Source: Linnemannia schmuckeri
Taxonomy: Eukaryota; Mortierellomycota; Mortierellomycetes; Mortierellales; Mortierellaceae
NCBI GenBank assembly: GCA_029449235.1
Contig: JANATG010000004.1
Span: 2,604,001 to 2,668,000, forward strand
Reading direction: 5' to 3'
DNA: 64,000 nucleotides
The position numbers and the translations under genes are program-made. The notes under the pieces were generated by a model, which saw only the letters and a program-made list of their open reading frames with translations, was not told the DNA's origin and made no database searches. Positions 34,950 to 48,246 of this stretch are shown piece after piece; position 1 is the stretch's first letter; each line of letters opens with the position of its first letter.

Positions 34950-37900
34950 CGAGGGAGAGGAAGGTGAGTCGGAAGCAGGGGATGCCGTTGAAAGGGATGA
35001 GCGGCGATGGTGTTGGTATAGATTGTTGTGTTTATGTATGTGCTGGTTGTTGTTGACGTTGCCGATTCAGTTGATGTTGCGAGGGAGAATGCGAGCGATG
35101 CAAGAATGTCGCGAGGGACTCTGGTTGATACACAACTGCACAAGCGAAAAGAGCATGAAGGAAAGAAAGAGAAGGGGAACAGTTTGCTATTTATTTTTCT
35201 CAAGACGACAGACAGGACAGTCAGGACAAACAGACAGGGTAGAGAGGACAGACAGGGTGGCGTGGGTCATTCGCGAAGTAGCCAATTGGATGGTTCAGTC
35301 AACAATGGACTCATTGCCTTGTACAGGCAGAGAGATAACCCCCCTTTTTCATTTCAGTCATATGCAAATCAAGGGTGGACAAAGGATGAGAAAAAAAACA
35401 AAGTCTGTTGAAAGAAAAGAAAATATTCAAGCGGAATAGGAAAAAAGATGTTGGCAGAAGAGGTCGTTTTTCTTCCTGGTGAACATTATCGTGTTGTTGA
35501 CAAACAACCAGAAGAGTGCGAGAGACGATGCTACCACCACATGAACCTGCAGAAGCAGGGCTTTCTAGGGTGCAACAAAAGTATATGGAGGCATAGGAGC
35601 TTTCCTTAGCAGTGACAGGAAAGATGATGAACCATCAAAAAGAATAAAAAAAAATAACAGGGACCCTTGTTTTCAACAGACATACAAAATAAGCTTATAT
35701 CGAGTAAACAGTTCGATTCAATCGCTCGTTTTTCTCTTCCTTCTGTTCACATCGGCGATATCACCAACATTCATGGCGGTTGAAACAAGCGAGGGAAGAG
35801 AAAGAGAGTAAGAGAGGGGCTGTTGAGAATAGCAACCTCTACCATACGGCTACAGAGAGAGAGACAGCTATGCAAAAGAAGAGAAGAAAAAACATAAAGA
35901 CGATACACTCATCGACATACACGCCTGCGTGCCAGCGAGTTATAGTTATCGCGTTCATCGTATCTTGGTTGCTTGCTGTCAATTTCCTTCATCCCTCTTT
36001 CCCTCCTTCCCTTTTTCCCTCCTTCCCTCCTTCCCTCCTTCCCTACTTCCCTCATTCCTTGTCTCTCTCTCTCTCTTGCATCGGCAATCGATAGTCTCTA
36101 GACTGGCTCTGAGGAGCTGATTCAGATAAAGGAGTCATAAAGTTCGCTTCTAAGAAGAGAGAGAAAAGAAGGTACGAAGTGTATCTGTTGTAAGTTATTT
36201 ATTTTTTTTTCTTTTTTTAGGGTCGCAAACACAAATGAAAATCAAGTATACTCTACAGCACATTTACAACAGCATTGCATACAACAGAAGACAGCAAAAA
36301 CACAACGCTTCTCTTCCCTCATTCCTCTACGCCACCGTCCACGGCAGAAACATGCATATGGACAGCTGAGCTTTCATACCTAGAGTCGCGTAGTTTGGAC
36401 TGGATACATATTCTCCACATGGGCAACCGGACTTTTTTTTCGCGCACTCTAGCTCACACAGCAAATCTACGAGTATAAAGTTCGACACGGCCCGCCTTCG
36501 TTCAAGTTTTGCAATTTCGTTTGTTTGTGTACTTGTTTGTTTGAATGTTTGTTTGTATTGCTGCTTTGTGGAACCATACTCGATTTGGCTGAAATCTCGC
36601 GGAGGTTGCACAGGGCACGTATGACGCACAGGACACGTAGGATTCACAGGATACCCATGCCAAATAAAAAGAAGAGAAAAAGACAGAAGAAAGGAGGAGG
36701 AGGAGGAGAAAGGAGCCGGAGGATGATAAGGGGGGAGAAAGGAATGGGGGGAGAAAGGAATGGTTGTTACACTGGAAGATGGAGGAAGGAAATACTATGT
36801 AGTGGAGAGTGTGCTCAAAGGCATATGACCGTGATAGCTAGCTAGCCTTTTTCTTAGAGATCGTTGCAGCTGAGCAGCAGAAAGTCGAATCTCTGGCATA
36901 TGTTTGTCCAGAATGGGCCTTTGGCAAGAACTCGCTGAATCCTCAGAGTCGTCTTGTGGGGCATGGGTACGTAAGGTAGCGACGAAATATGTATATCTAT
37001 CGAACACAGAAAGATCGAAAGTGCACTATCAGAACATAGGCACGCGTTGGAATGAGGTTACAAGAGAGGCTAAAGGGATGCGTTGGTCGAGGTCGAGAAA
37101 AATAGAGCAAAGGTACCTGCCACCAATACATGAAGAGTGAATCACAAAAAAGCCGAGCGAGGATGAATAACCAAGGCGAAATATGGTGTTGGGGGTAATG
37201 TGTATGCGGATGGGAAGTTAAGTTAACCTGGTCGGAGAGAATTGGTTAACTTTTTTTCTTGGACGTGGATCATAAAAAATATGCTTTTTTTTTTTTTTTT
37301 TTTTTTGCAAGGCGTAGAAGAAGAGAAGCAAGTTAGACAACAAGGGAGAAGAGATGTGCCAAAGGGAAACCAGCATCCCTGCGTGGAGCGCACCCTTGCT
37401 CGGTACTGTTTTGTGAATGTTGAGAATCGTCCTTGTAGTTCTGTGTTTTTTCTCTCTACTGGTGTTTTCGGATAGGAAAACGACCCCGTCAAGCTATTGC
37501 CATTGTCGATAAACAATGAAGACGCTTTTGTTTGTTTTCATTTCTGTGAATTTTTCATTTCGTGAGCTGAGCATCATATAGAACAAGCACCTTTTATAAG
37601 GCCGTTTTGGTTGATGGGAAATCTTTTCGCGTATTGTGTTTGAACTACCGCAGTTTACATGTCAGAAGAGGGCGAGGGAGACAGAAGGTATGTGACTATT
37701 CTTGGACGAAGAGAGAAAACACGCTAAAATATGAAACCAAGGAAACAAATCGCGCATCCGCCCGATGCAGGGGGAAGGCGAACAAGCCAAATATCGATAT
37801 GGAAGGTCACAAAGAAAGGGAAGAGGGCGGGGGACAGTCGTAATAGTCAAAAAAAAAAAAAAAAAAAAAAAAAAATAGCGAACTGGTAGTGAAATATGAT

Positions 37901-39238
37901 TGCCCATTGGTTCGTTGATGTCGTTGTTATTGGGTGCAATCAAGCAAAGGGGAAGGACATCAAAAGACCGGGACCACACGAGAAAAAAACATATATTGTG
38001 AAACAGGGATTCAATTAGGAAGGTATTTAGTCAGACTACAGGGGGGAAGTCGCAAAGGGAAGACTGGACAGGGTACTTTTCAAACCATCCCCACCCCTTT
38101 TTTTCTGATGTAATGGCTGACATTTTTTGTAAAAAGCATGCCTTCGATTACGCCATATCCCTCTCCTCCACTCGCTTTCCATTTCCTTCGCTCATATCAA
38201 CCTGGTTGTCCTTCGTGCCCTCTCCGTAAACACATCATTTCTCATCCAACTCGATTCTATCGCAGAAGAAGACAGCGACATTGCATGCGCGGCCAAACAA
38301 GTAATCTCGTTCTATCTGCTCCCTTTCTACAGACAAAAAAAATGCTGTCAAACAAAGAAAGAGCAAAGCAGGGCTAATATTCATACCCAAGTTTCTAAGG
38401 CGACAACAATTACTCCTATGCGTACGCCTAATTTTCTTACACAACTCGACAGCCATGATCCTCAGGACTCATGTGGTGCTGCTCTCATCCCTCTTACTCT
38501 TCGGGTTGTCTTAACGTCGACAAGACACATCGAGTGTGATGACCGCCCTCTTTCCCCTCAACAACTTGTTGTTGTTTGTTCTCTCTTTTGTCAGTGTTCG
38601 CATTTTCTTTTTTTTTTTCGTTTTCTTTTGTTCTGAAAAAAAGAAAGCTATCCCAAACCATTTTCTTGCTTTCTTGCTTTCTTTCCATGTGCTACCTTCT
38701 AGGGATGCACACAGCCAATAACACTCTCTTCCACCACCTCCTAATCCAGTCTTGGAACGACGTTCTCAGCAATGTTACCAAGGAAATCAACACTTTCATA
38801 GCTCAGAACGTCTACCTTTGTTCGTAGTAACCTTAGCTCCCTTAGTTTCTCTGTGGCCAAAAGCCTTTCCAATAAAGAAGGAAAAAAAAGATCATCAATC
38901 ATTCTTTCCTTCACCCACATTTTCGCTATTACTGGTCTATATTCCCCTTGCTGCCATCCATTACCACTACTTTGCTTGCTTTCCAACAGCAGCAACTCGC
39001 AGCAGTAGAACTTTCACCACCGTCGGCTCTAGTATGCGCTTGCACTATGGCCTACATCCCCTCTTCATCCTCACCTTTCCCTCCTTCATCCTAACCGCAT
39101 CCTACTTCAGCACCTTCCTTGCCTCATCCTTCTTCAGGATCGTCCTCATCATATGCTCCGTCCGCACCGTCCCCATCGAGCGCCCCGTTAGCACCATCTT
39201 CATCAAGCGCCCCGTCTCCTCCGCTGCTTCCTCAACCT
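34950..39238. other. central spacer of the inverted duplication, no gene supported
   Basis: About 4 kb between the F-box gene and its broken inverted copy. The first few hundred bases are the F-box promoter region. Low-complexity features include TTCCCTCC repeats (about 35,998-36,060), a poly(T) run at 37,283-37,306, a poly(A) run near 37,850-37,875 and GA-rich tracts. ORFs of 60-194 codons lie in all frames without recognisable domains. The computed symmetry centre of the arms (about 37,004) falls in unremarkable sequence with no arm-like pairing seen. Confidence 0.45.
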
Positions 39239-40969
39239 CAACTCCAGCCACCGCTCCTTCTCTCACCCCAACAACCATCTCTGACCCGATCCGATACCAC
39301 CTCTTGATCCAGCAAGTCTTCAGAGCAGCCACTTCCTCGTTGAAGTCTTGGAGAGAATCGGAGTATACATGGATCGGCCAACTCTTCTCTCGGCCTTACA
39401 GGTCAGCTCATACTGAAAGAACCCCTTGGTGTCCTCACTCGGGACTTGTATCAGCTCCTAGCAGATCCAGCGCCTCTCGTTTCCCTTCAAACGCAGCAGC
39501 AGCGACAAAGAGTCTGATGACACCGTCTTTGCCCGCCAACTTCACCATACGATAATTTTGGAGTGGACCGACACGAGCGCACGCAGGATGAATCGAGGGC
39601 GAGCAAACGACAACAAGCGAGACTTGGACTTGGGTCGCCTACGAATGTCAACGGGCCTCGAGCAGCTGGTCGTGATGGCGAAGGGTGATGCCAGCGACTA
39701 TGATGATTTGATTCTGGCCGTGCCGAATTGGGCCCACTGATATCACTCCCTGTTCCTTCCCGACGCGCCTGAACTCGTGGATTTGGTTCCCTTTGTCGAC
39801 GCGCTTTCGCGACGCAAGGAGTTGAGCCTTCAAGGCAGTTGGTATACCTTCGAAGTCCAGACGGGAGGAGAGGAAGATGAGGGAAGACTGAGGAAGGAGA
39901 GAATGTCAACGAATAGGAACAGGGCAACGACCAGGAGCAAGACAATGGACAGATGCGAGAGTGGCTTTTGGAGCGGCTCGTGGTCAACAGATCCGAAATG
40001 AGGATCGTTCAGCACTGTAGTCGACTTGACTACCTCCAACTTCTCGACCTTGGCTCCCCCATCGCCGCGGAGGACCTTCCCCTCATAACTTTCCTCTCCC
40101 ATTGCCCCAATCTCCAAGAACTGCATCTCCCCTTTGGCTCCCCGGCAGCCTACGTAGAGGGCTTTGAGGTCGCCATGTCAGCCCTTACAATGCTGGAGGC
40201 CCTCACCTCATTCTCGCTGGAGCGGCCCCAGCAGGCGGATATGCTCATAGCAGGAGCGGTGCAACCGTTGGCCGACAAAGGTCACGAACAGCATCAGGTA
40301 CAGGAGCAGGAGGATATAACAGAAGAGATGGGTGCGGAAGAGGCGGAAGAGGATATGGCAGATGAGACAGGCGTGGAAGAGGCAGAGGTGGAGGAAGGAG
40401 AATAAAACATCGTTACTGTCATGAACAATACGGTCGCCCTGCCTGCCCTTAGGAGGCTTGACATCTTTGCAATCCATTTGTTTCGAGCAGAAAGAGAGGT
40501 TTGTGGCCAGCATGCTTTTCCGGTGGTCACAGCTGGAGGCATTCATTATGCCAGAGAATTGCGTGGTGTCATTGGAGGCTTTCATTACCATAGACTGGGT
40601 ATGTAATGGTCTTAAGGAACACAGCTTGGCAGTGGCGTTGCCCGGTGAAGAACATACCTGGAACGAGATGTGGCAATCGTCTTACCATCAGGTGGGATGA
40701 CTGGCTCTCTTCCATACCCTTCGTATTGTATGTGCAGGCTTGGATAAGGAGGCAGAGAACCTGCAGGAACTGGCTGGCGCGGCCAGTCTCAGACGACGAG
40801 CGTTACTGGACGATGGAACATAGGAGCACAAGACCTTTATGATCTCATGAATGTACTTCCAGGCCTGAAGCACCTTGAGTTGTCACCTTTGTCTGTGGAT
40901 GACCATGTCAATATCCTTCTGTGGCTTGAAGAGGTTGGTAAAGCCGACATTCTTGACAACCGACCTTAG
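39239..40969 (+). pseudogene. broken inverted copy of the F-box/LRR gene
   Basis: Plus-strand pieces align in order with the gene at 34949-33039. Near 39,302-39,415 there is an F-box remnant (VEVLERIGVYMDRPTLLSAL, then a stop). Then come EWTDTSARRM, DLVPFVDALSRRKELSLQGS, and the LRR block LERLVVNRSEMRIVQHCSRL, which is nearly identical to the intact copy, followed by an acidic tract and a stop at about 40,405. After that come a diverged stretch and finally the last 44 codons, which are identical to the intact gene. Multiple stops and frame changes make it non-functional. Confidence 0.88.
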
Positions 40970-42697
40970 GAGAGGGATAACCTTAATGTCCCCACTTTTC
41001 AATAAAGTAATACTGCTTTCAAGGTGACTTATCAAGCGGAATGTGATGAGTGAATATGTATGCTTTGCTATTAATTTCCTACTCCCTTTTTTGTCCCTTT
41101 GGAACTGATGACTGAAATGGTATTGATCCCCAGGAGATGAGACGAATGAGGTCGCTGGTGGTGATGGTGATGGCAACTCTGGTGATGGCGACTCTGGTGA
41201 TGGCAACTCTGGTGATGGCAATTTTGATGGTGATGGCGACTCTGGTGATGGCAACTCTGATGGTGATGGCAACTCTGATGATGGCAACTCTGGTGATGGC
41301 AACTCTGGTGATGGCAACTCTGGTGATGGCAACTCTGGTGATGGCGACTCTGGTGATGGCAACTCTGATGGTAATGGCAACTCTGATGGTGCCTGCGTCT
41401 GTCAGTTCAGTTTCATACTTTGACGTACCAACGACCAAGGAAACCATGGACCATGTACAATGACACTTTTCGCTTGCTTTCGAGCTATCCTATGCTGTGC
41501 ATGTGCTCTCTCGCGTTCTGGCGTTGTTTTCCACCCCCTTTTTCTTTTTTCTATCAACTTCCTTCGCCACACGTACATTCAGTTTTGTGTACTTGTACAA
41601 CGCCTCCTTACCCCTTGCTTTTTTTTCTCGTTTTGGTTATCCCTCTTTGTTCTTTGTAAGCATATGCATGGGCCATCCTTTTCCTCAACGTCATCCCCGT
41701 TACCCCTCTCGACCGTCTGCTATAAAAGAAGCCCTCGTCTCTCTCTTCTTCTCCACCTTCTTCCTCCCCTCTTCTCTCCTCCCCCTTCTCTCCCCTTCTC
41801 TCGTCTCCCCTTCTCGTCCCTTCTCTCTACAACGTCTCTTGTTTGTCTTTTTTCTTTGTTGGTCCTCCTTTTCTTTTTCCTTCTTCTCCTCTCTTCTCTC
41901 GATTTTCCTCTTTCCCTTGTTCTTTCTAGTCTTCTCTTTCCTTCTGCTGACTTTCTGCTTTTCTTCCTCTTTCTCTCTCTTGCTAGCTTGCACTCAGATT
42001 CACCTACCTCGACCCTCATTCCGCAGTCGCCACTCATTGTGCATTGCTTCTCTCATTCATGCTCATCGCCCCTTTCCCCATCCCTCCTTTCATTTACCAT
42101 ACACCTTTCTCTGACCCACCAACGACGATACATAGGTTTCGAGACGGCTCTCAGTCTTCAAGAAGGAAGAAACAAAAGGAAAGTAAATAATCCTACTGCT
42201 CATACCCTACTCCACCTTGATGCTGCCTTGTTTCCCCCCTTCTCCCTCGACATCCAACTCCCTTTTGATACTATTGTTGTATCCAAGATGCCGCATATGG
42301 TCGCGTTTTTATCTCAGTGGACGAGAATGCCTCATTTTGAGGGCTCGTTTACTTTAGGATAACGGGATAGCCTGGATTGCAAGGATCTCTGTCAGTTTTC
42401 CCAGTCTCGCATCTCTTGAGCAACATGGGTCAGCTGTCGATGTGAAAGTGAGGTCTACCTGTGGGTGTTTGGTCGCATCCACTAACTGAAATCCATTACA
42501 TCGGCAGCTGGCTCGCTCTTGGGGTGCCTTGGCAAAGTTGCAATGTGTACATTTCGCTTCAGTGTTGTAGATTGGTCAACGATCGTGAGAGAGGCAACTT
42601 GTGTCAATTGGCGACCAAGCTGGTTGGTGCAAGGGTTGTTGTGGGCAAGAGGGGAGGGCAAGCGAGGATGCTATCTTGGCTGGGCGTAGATGTATGT
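40839..42697. repeat. right arm of 1.86-kb inverted repeat
   Basis: Reverse complement of 31,311-33,169 without indels and with one mismatch seen. It includes the minisatellite (about 41,150-41,390), the TATAAAAG box at 41,721 and the CT-rich stretch. Unlike the left side, it is followed directly by a second, diverged tandem copy of its last about 440 bases. Confidence 0.95.
41721..41728 (+). promoter_or_regulatory. TATAAAAG box in right arm
   Basis: TATAAAAG followed by about 250 bases of CT-rich sequence. It mirrors 32,280-32,287. The 300-codon frame spanning it is low complexity and is not called as a gene. Confidence 0.45.
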
Positions 42698-42884
42698 GTG
42701 TTTGATTTTGACTTTCAGCGGTATTAACCCGCCTTTCTTCCCTCCTCTTCTCTCTTCTTTTAGTGCGCCACCTTCTCCGAAAGCAAGGGTGGCCAGACCG
42801 ACGATGACAACAAAAGGAAGTACAAGGACCCTTTCACCCCCACACTCTCTCCCTACCTTGGTGCATCTTTGTTTTTCTTCTCTT

Positions 42885-43330
42885 TCAACTGCCAACTCCC
42901 TCTTGATACTATTGTTGTATCCAAGATGCCGCATATGGTCATGATTTTATTTCGGTGGACGAGAATGCCTCTACATGAGGGCTCGTTTACTATAGGATAA
43001 CGGTGCAGCCTGGATTGCAAGGAATGTCTGCTAGTTTTCCCAGTCTCGCATCTCTTGGGCAACATGGGTCAGCTGTCGATGTGAAAGTGAGGTCTACCTG
43101 TGGGTGTTTGGTCGCATCCACTAACTGAAATCCATTACATCGGCAGCTGGCTCGCTCTTGGGGTGCCTTGGCAAAGTTGCAATGTGTACATTTCGCTTCA
43201 GTGTTGTAGATTGGTCAACGATCGTGAGAGAGGCAACTTGTGTCAATTGGCGACCAAGCTGGTTGGTACAAGGGTTGTTGTGGGCAAGAGAGACAAACAT
43301 GGTTGTGGTCTTGGTAGATGTATGTGGGCA
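42885..43330 (+). repeat. diverged tandem copy of the right arm's distal end
   Basis: It repeats 42,250-42,690 at an offset of about 638 bases. Both contain the same CATATGGTC region, a CAGCTGTCGATGTGAAAG block, then a stretch of over 180 bases that is almost unchanged. Small differences accumulate near the start and after 43,290. The left arm has no such second copy. Confidence 0.9.
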
Positions 43331-45756
43331 TGCTAGGCAAATGTCTTTCAGCAGCACTAACCAAATTGCTCTTTGTTCTTTCCTTCTCTCAGTTGTAATT
43401 TTCCTTGGCGACATATTGGAAAATCAAAGGCAGACAACAGTTTTCTTGGTTGTTAACTTTGTTGACGTTATCTGTAGGCCTCGTAACATGCAAATAAAGA
43501 ATTAACTTTTTTCTCAATAGTTTTCTTCCTTCAGCAGCTCACGCAAATAAACATTGTTTGACAAAAAAGTTGGAGTTTTTTCTGTGGTTTTCGAAACAAA
43601 AAAAAAACAGTTTAACAATCCACATATGTAACCCGTCGACGTGAATGACCGCGGGGGGTCAGCAATAATCAATCGCCAGCCGCTGAGTCCAACTCTGCTG
43701 GCGTTTTTTATTTTCGACCATCACCATTGCACCTCTTTATCCTTTCGTGCTTCTTGCTTTTTTTCCTTTTCCTTTCTTTCGTTCTTTCATTCTGAAACAA
43801 CTGAGGGCTGTTCTTACTCGTACTCGGCCTCCACCACCGCACATTAAAGCCAGCGTCGCCACAGTCATGCCCTCGTTCGACCACCGTCTTTTTTTTTCGT
43901 TGCCGCTTGTTATAGTACATAGAGAATGAGGGGAAAAATGCGTCTAATTCACTTATTCGCCTTGTTTACAGCTAAAAAAAATCGAAGGTAGCATCACGAC
44001 TTCCGCCATGTACTTTAGGAAGTACAAATGCGGATGCTCTGCGCCTTCCATCAACTTTAACCTACCATGCTATCACTATACATCATCACATATTGCCACC
44101 CTCATATCTTTTTCATTAGTATGTGAAGCTCTGAACTTGAAAGAAAAAAAGCACTTAACAATTTTTTATCTTTTGAGCCCATCCTTCAGAGAGTATGGCG
44201 AAAGACGATGGCAGACTGAACGATATGGACATGGACCATCGCCTTCACACTCCTTATGCTTCAGTCATTTCTATATATCAAAAAGAATTGGATGGTGATA
44301 GACCCGTCAGTATCTCCCATTGGAGTCTTTATTTCGCCTTGGAAAGATCATTTGCATACAAAAATTTCACCTGAATAGAGAGAAGAACATGGAGAGGTAG
44401 GACTCAGACTTTTGTGATCCAAAACTAAGAAGTAGGGACGCAATTGCTCTACCCATCGATCCATTTCGTTTTGCCCATGCGAAAGTTTTGCATTAGAAAC
44501 AAAGACTTTCACGTCTCAACACCAACTGATCAGTCGAGAACAAAAGTAAAGCATGTCTCTCAGGTACCGATTTAACTCACTCACATCACTTGCACCAACT
44601 CAACTCACTCTTTTTATCCACCACCTTCATCCACCTTCGATCTTGCTCTTCGTTCTTGTGCACTGCGAGGGAACATCGTTCATTCTTACCCAATCTTCCT
44701 CTTGACGGTTCTTTTTCTCTCTCCCTTATACTCGTTGGGGTAATGATTTTTTTCTTATTTTTTCGTCAAAGACGACGACAATGTCAACAAATGAAAAGGG
44801 GATACAATTCAACAACTGCCTCCATCACCTTTTCCTCCTTGTACAAAAAACAGACCACTAGTCCCTACGCAGAATCAAACGGTTCAACAAGGTCGGGAAC
44901 AGACTTTTGCCTATCCAAATTATACCGCTTACGTCGAACAATACGCTCCGTATGCGCTTCGCCCTCCAAAAACACTCGAATCTTGGTTAAGTCCACGTTC
45001 GCATGATGACCCTCCGGGATGATATATGCGTGAAGAAAACATTTGATTGTGATGGAAATTTACTTTTTCTTTACATCGGTGACTGATGAGCTGGGGCGAC
45101 AAAAATGAGATGTTTCGTCGGATACTGTTTCCCCTTTTCGCAAATTATCTTGATGATCTCCTCATTGATACTTAGGACTGGTCTTGAGGTGAGCGGCAGG
45201 AAAAGTAGGGTAAGAGGAATGCGAAAGGAAAAATTCGTAGACTGCCATTTGTTTTGAGCTTGTTCATAGCTCTGATTAGTAGTTTCAAGGCCATGGAAAC
45301 GGTATTTGATCATCCATATGAGGCATACTCTTATTTTTTTTAGAACATAATTTGCATTGGGCGTGTTTTTTGGTTATCGTAAGATGGCGAAGGCGATAGA
45401 GTTGGGTGTGGTCGCTGTTTGAACCGGTCGAATAATTTCTTGATGCTGGTCGAGTGACAACACAGAGGATAGAAGGAGACAAGGTTGGTGGCAAACCGAA
45501 AGGAGAAATCGTGTGAGCAAACGAGTCAAGATCGAAATTCGTGGCTTAGATTTGTGTGCCTGGCCATTGAATCAAAACAAGTCCTTTTTGCCTGTCACTC
45601 CCTGCCTGTCTCTCCGTGCAACATACCCACCGGCCTACTCAACATTCAACTTCGGGATTACCCTCGACTCTCCTTCTGCATTAGTTGACCGTCCCTTCTC
45701 TCTCTCCTCCTTTTCCTCTTTGTTCACTCCGCCAAGGACACTACAACAACTCGACA
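43331..45756. other. mostly unassigned; possible terminal exon near 44.8-45.0 kb
   Basis: No long recognisable gene. One plus-strand frame without a start codon is open from about 44,794 to a TGA at 45,020 and reads like protein (Pro/Tyr-rich, including YPNYTAYVEQYAPYALRPPK). It could be the last exon of a small spliced gene, but I could not place upstream exons. Two overlapping minus-strand ORFs (45,494-45,285 and 45,313-45,071) might belong to another small gene, also unproven. The last about 100 bases before 45,757 are the CT-rich promoter of the uL5m gene. Confidence 0.35.
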
Positions 45757-46991
45757 ATGGCTTCCTTGACAAGATCTACCCGTGTCCTTCTGGGCATGAG
45801 CGCACAGCCCCTTCGTGGATCCCTCATTAACAACCAGATTCGCCTCGCCTCAACCACCACCACTGCTGCCGCCAAGAAGGGAGCCGCCACCAAGGAGACC
45901 AAGCAGGACGATTCTATTCTTCTGGAGCACAAGGGCGAATTCACGACAGGAGTGTCAAGACTTCGTGAGCACTACCGCAACACTGTCCAGGACGACTTGA
46001 TGGTCCTGACCTACAGCCATACCTTCAAGCCCAAGGCCAAGGTCCCCGAGGGCGTTCGCGTGGAATTGAAGGGCAACAAGCACATCAAGCCTGCTCCTAA
46101 GGCCCCTTCCTCTCGTAATATTCCCGAGTTGGTTAAGATTGATGTCCACTGCATGATGAAGGAAGCGCTTGTGAGCAAGTATAACCTGTTGAGCGGGTTC
46201 ATGGCCATTCAGTCTATTACGGGAGAGATGCCCGAGATTATCAACTCCAAGAAGGGCGTTCACCCCTGGAAGCTTCGCGCTGGTATGTCTCTTGGTGTTT
46301 TCTTTCCTAGTGCCTTATGTGTGTTTGTTTTTTATTGACTACTTTTCGTTTGGTCTGGCTCTTGCTTGCTCCAGGGTCTCTTTCCTTCCTTTGATCTGGT
46401 TCCTGGTTGTACTATTTGTTTTTCTTATCCTTCCTCTTTTTCGTCGTCCTTCTTTTTGTTATCATCATCTTCCTCTTCGTCTTTTTCTCCTTGTATTTCT
46501 TATTGTCCCCTTCATCGACTCATTTTCATGATCTCTCTTGTATAAGTGATATTGTGCATGTTATTATTACATATGAAAATCAACAAGCTGACTAACATAC
46601 CTCCACCTTCATTCCAATAGGAAACCCAATTGGATGCAAGGTGACGTTGAAGGGCGATAAGATGTACCAGTTCTTGGATAAGCTAGTCGAGGTTGTGTTG
46701 CCAAGGATGAAGGAATGGCCAGGATTGCCTGAGTCTGCAGGAGATGCTACAGGAAACATTGGAATGGGATTCGCCCCCTCGGCCTTGTCATTATTCCCCG
46801 AGATCGAGAACAACTTTGATATGTTCCCCAGGATGACTGGATTCGATGTCACTTTTACGACCACCGCCAATACCAACCTCGAAGCACGTTTGTTGCTCTC
46901 AGGCTTTAACATGCCTTTCCAGGTCAAGGACCGCTCTGCACCAAAAGCCAAGGATGCCGCCGCACCATCAATAGAATCCGCCTCCGCATAA
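45757..46991 (+). CDS. MRPL7: mitochondrial large-subunit ribosomal protein uL5m
   Basis: Component of the mitochondrial 54S/large ribosomal subunit (yeast Mrpl7, bacterial L5). Two exons (45,757-46,282 and 46,621-46,991) give about 298 aa. The N-terminus is a basic, Ser/Thr/Ala-rich mitochondrial presequence (MASLTRSTRVLLGMSAQPLR). The L5 core has PELVKIDVHCMMKEALVSKY, GEMPEIINSKKGVHPWKLRAG and NPIGCKVTLKGDKMYQFLDK followed by MTGFDVTFTTTA, matching the conserved L5 order. The intron of 338 bases is long for this window and ends with a CTGACTAAC branch-like site and CAATAG. A possible AATAAA lies about 92 bases after the stop. The frame is intact. Confidence 0.95.
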
Positions 46992-47082
46992 GCTTTTTGA
47001 GCTTGTGTGGAATAGTTCTCCTTTGTTTCTGACACCATAGACATTTTTTATTTCCTTTTTCATGTTCTCTTGACACCCCTGC

Positions 47083-47088
47083 AATAAA
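47083..47088 (+). terminator. AATAAA polyadenylation hexamer for uL5m
   Basis: AATAAA about 92 bases after the stop codon, preceded by T-rich sequence. Use as a poly(A) signal is inferred from position. Confidence 0.45.
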
Positions 47089-48246
47089 CCATCATCATCC
47101 ACAATCAAGGACAACTTGTGAGTTATGGCGGAAGTGGTGTGGATGTTATAGTTATTAATCGACAGGCGAAAGAATCCTAACCATACATGGGCGTAGGAGA
47201 TGAACGCAAAAATGTGAAGGAGTGAGGGAGTTGAGTGTGGTTGAGAAACGGGGCAGAGTAAGGGGACAGGAGTTTCTTTGTAGCAATACCGTTTGATCCT
47301 TTTTTTCTTTACTTTTTGTGACCTTTTGGTTCTCACAACTTGGTCCTTGCTTTTTTTTTTTGCGCCATTTTTTGTCTCTCTGTATAGTAGTAGGAGTAGA
47401 TGGAGGACACCCATGCATGACATGACAAGCTCCCCTCTTGCCCTCCACCCTTTTGGTCAGGTCAAGCCCACAACTCAAACTGTGCGCCATGTGTGAGTCG
47501 TTCAGCCAGCCAGCCTTTTATGCCCCAGCCACATTGTCTTGTGTTAGATTATTTGTGTATGTGGGAGGAGGTGGATCTACTCTTTTATGTGTGATTTGAA
47601 TAGAGTGTACCCGGTTCTGCACTCCGAACTATGACATCGGATCTCCCTCCCATCCAAAATCCCACAGCCTGCGTGTGTACCTAATTCTCGTGTGTGTTGT
47701 GTCTTGCACACACATACACACACACAACACACACGCTAAGAAAAATAAAAAAAGAAGCATGAGAAGAGAAGCAAATGGTCGATAACCTATTCCGTCTTTG
47801 AAGGGGAAGGGGACAATAATCCAAAAATAGGGGCGTTAGAAGAGGACCACGATGTCGTTTTGTTTCTTTTTTTTTTTTTTTTTTTTTTTCTATTTGTATC
47901 GTCGTTCCTCGTTATCATCGCCCTTTTAGTTTTTTTTTTTTCACTTTCCCTCTCTCTTTCCTCTCTCCTCTTCTCTTCCTCACTCCCATACCCCTCCTCC
48001 CTCCCTTCGCACTTTCAACATTTTCGCCTTTTTCTATACTTTTTCTTTTTGATACAAACCCTGCACCAAAAAAAAAAGAGCACACACCCTTCTTACCGCC
48101 CACAGACGCACTCCTTTCCTTCCTCGCAGCACACACACTCAAAAAAAAAAAAAGAGAGCAAGGACCAACTCCAACGACAAGGCAGCAGCACTGCAGGATA
48201 AAACCACAGACAAGAACAACAAACAAAGCATACAACTAAAGCAGCC
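47089..48246. other. intergenic region with low-complexity tracts
   Basis: It contains CACACA dinucleotide runs near 47,704-47,735, T-runs near 47,867-47,889, and a long CT-rich tract to about 48,060, then A-rich sequence up to 48,246. No gene recognised. The CT/CA-rich end is probably the promoter and leader of the tetraspan gene. Confidence 0.5.
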
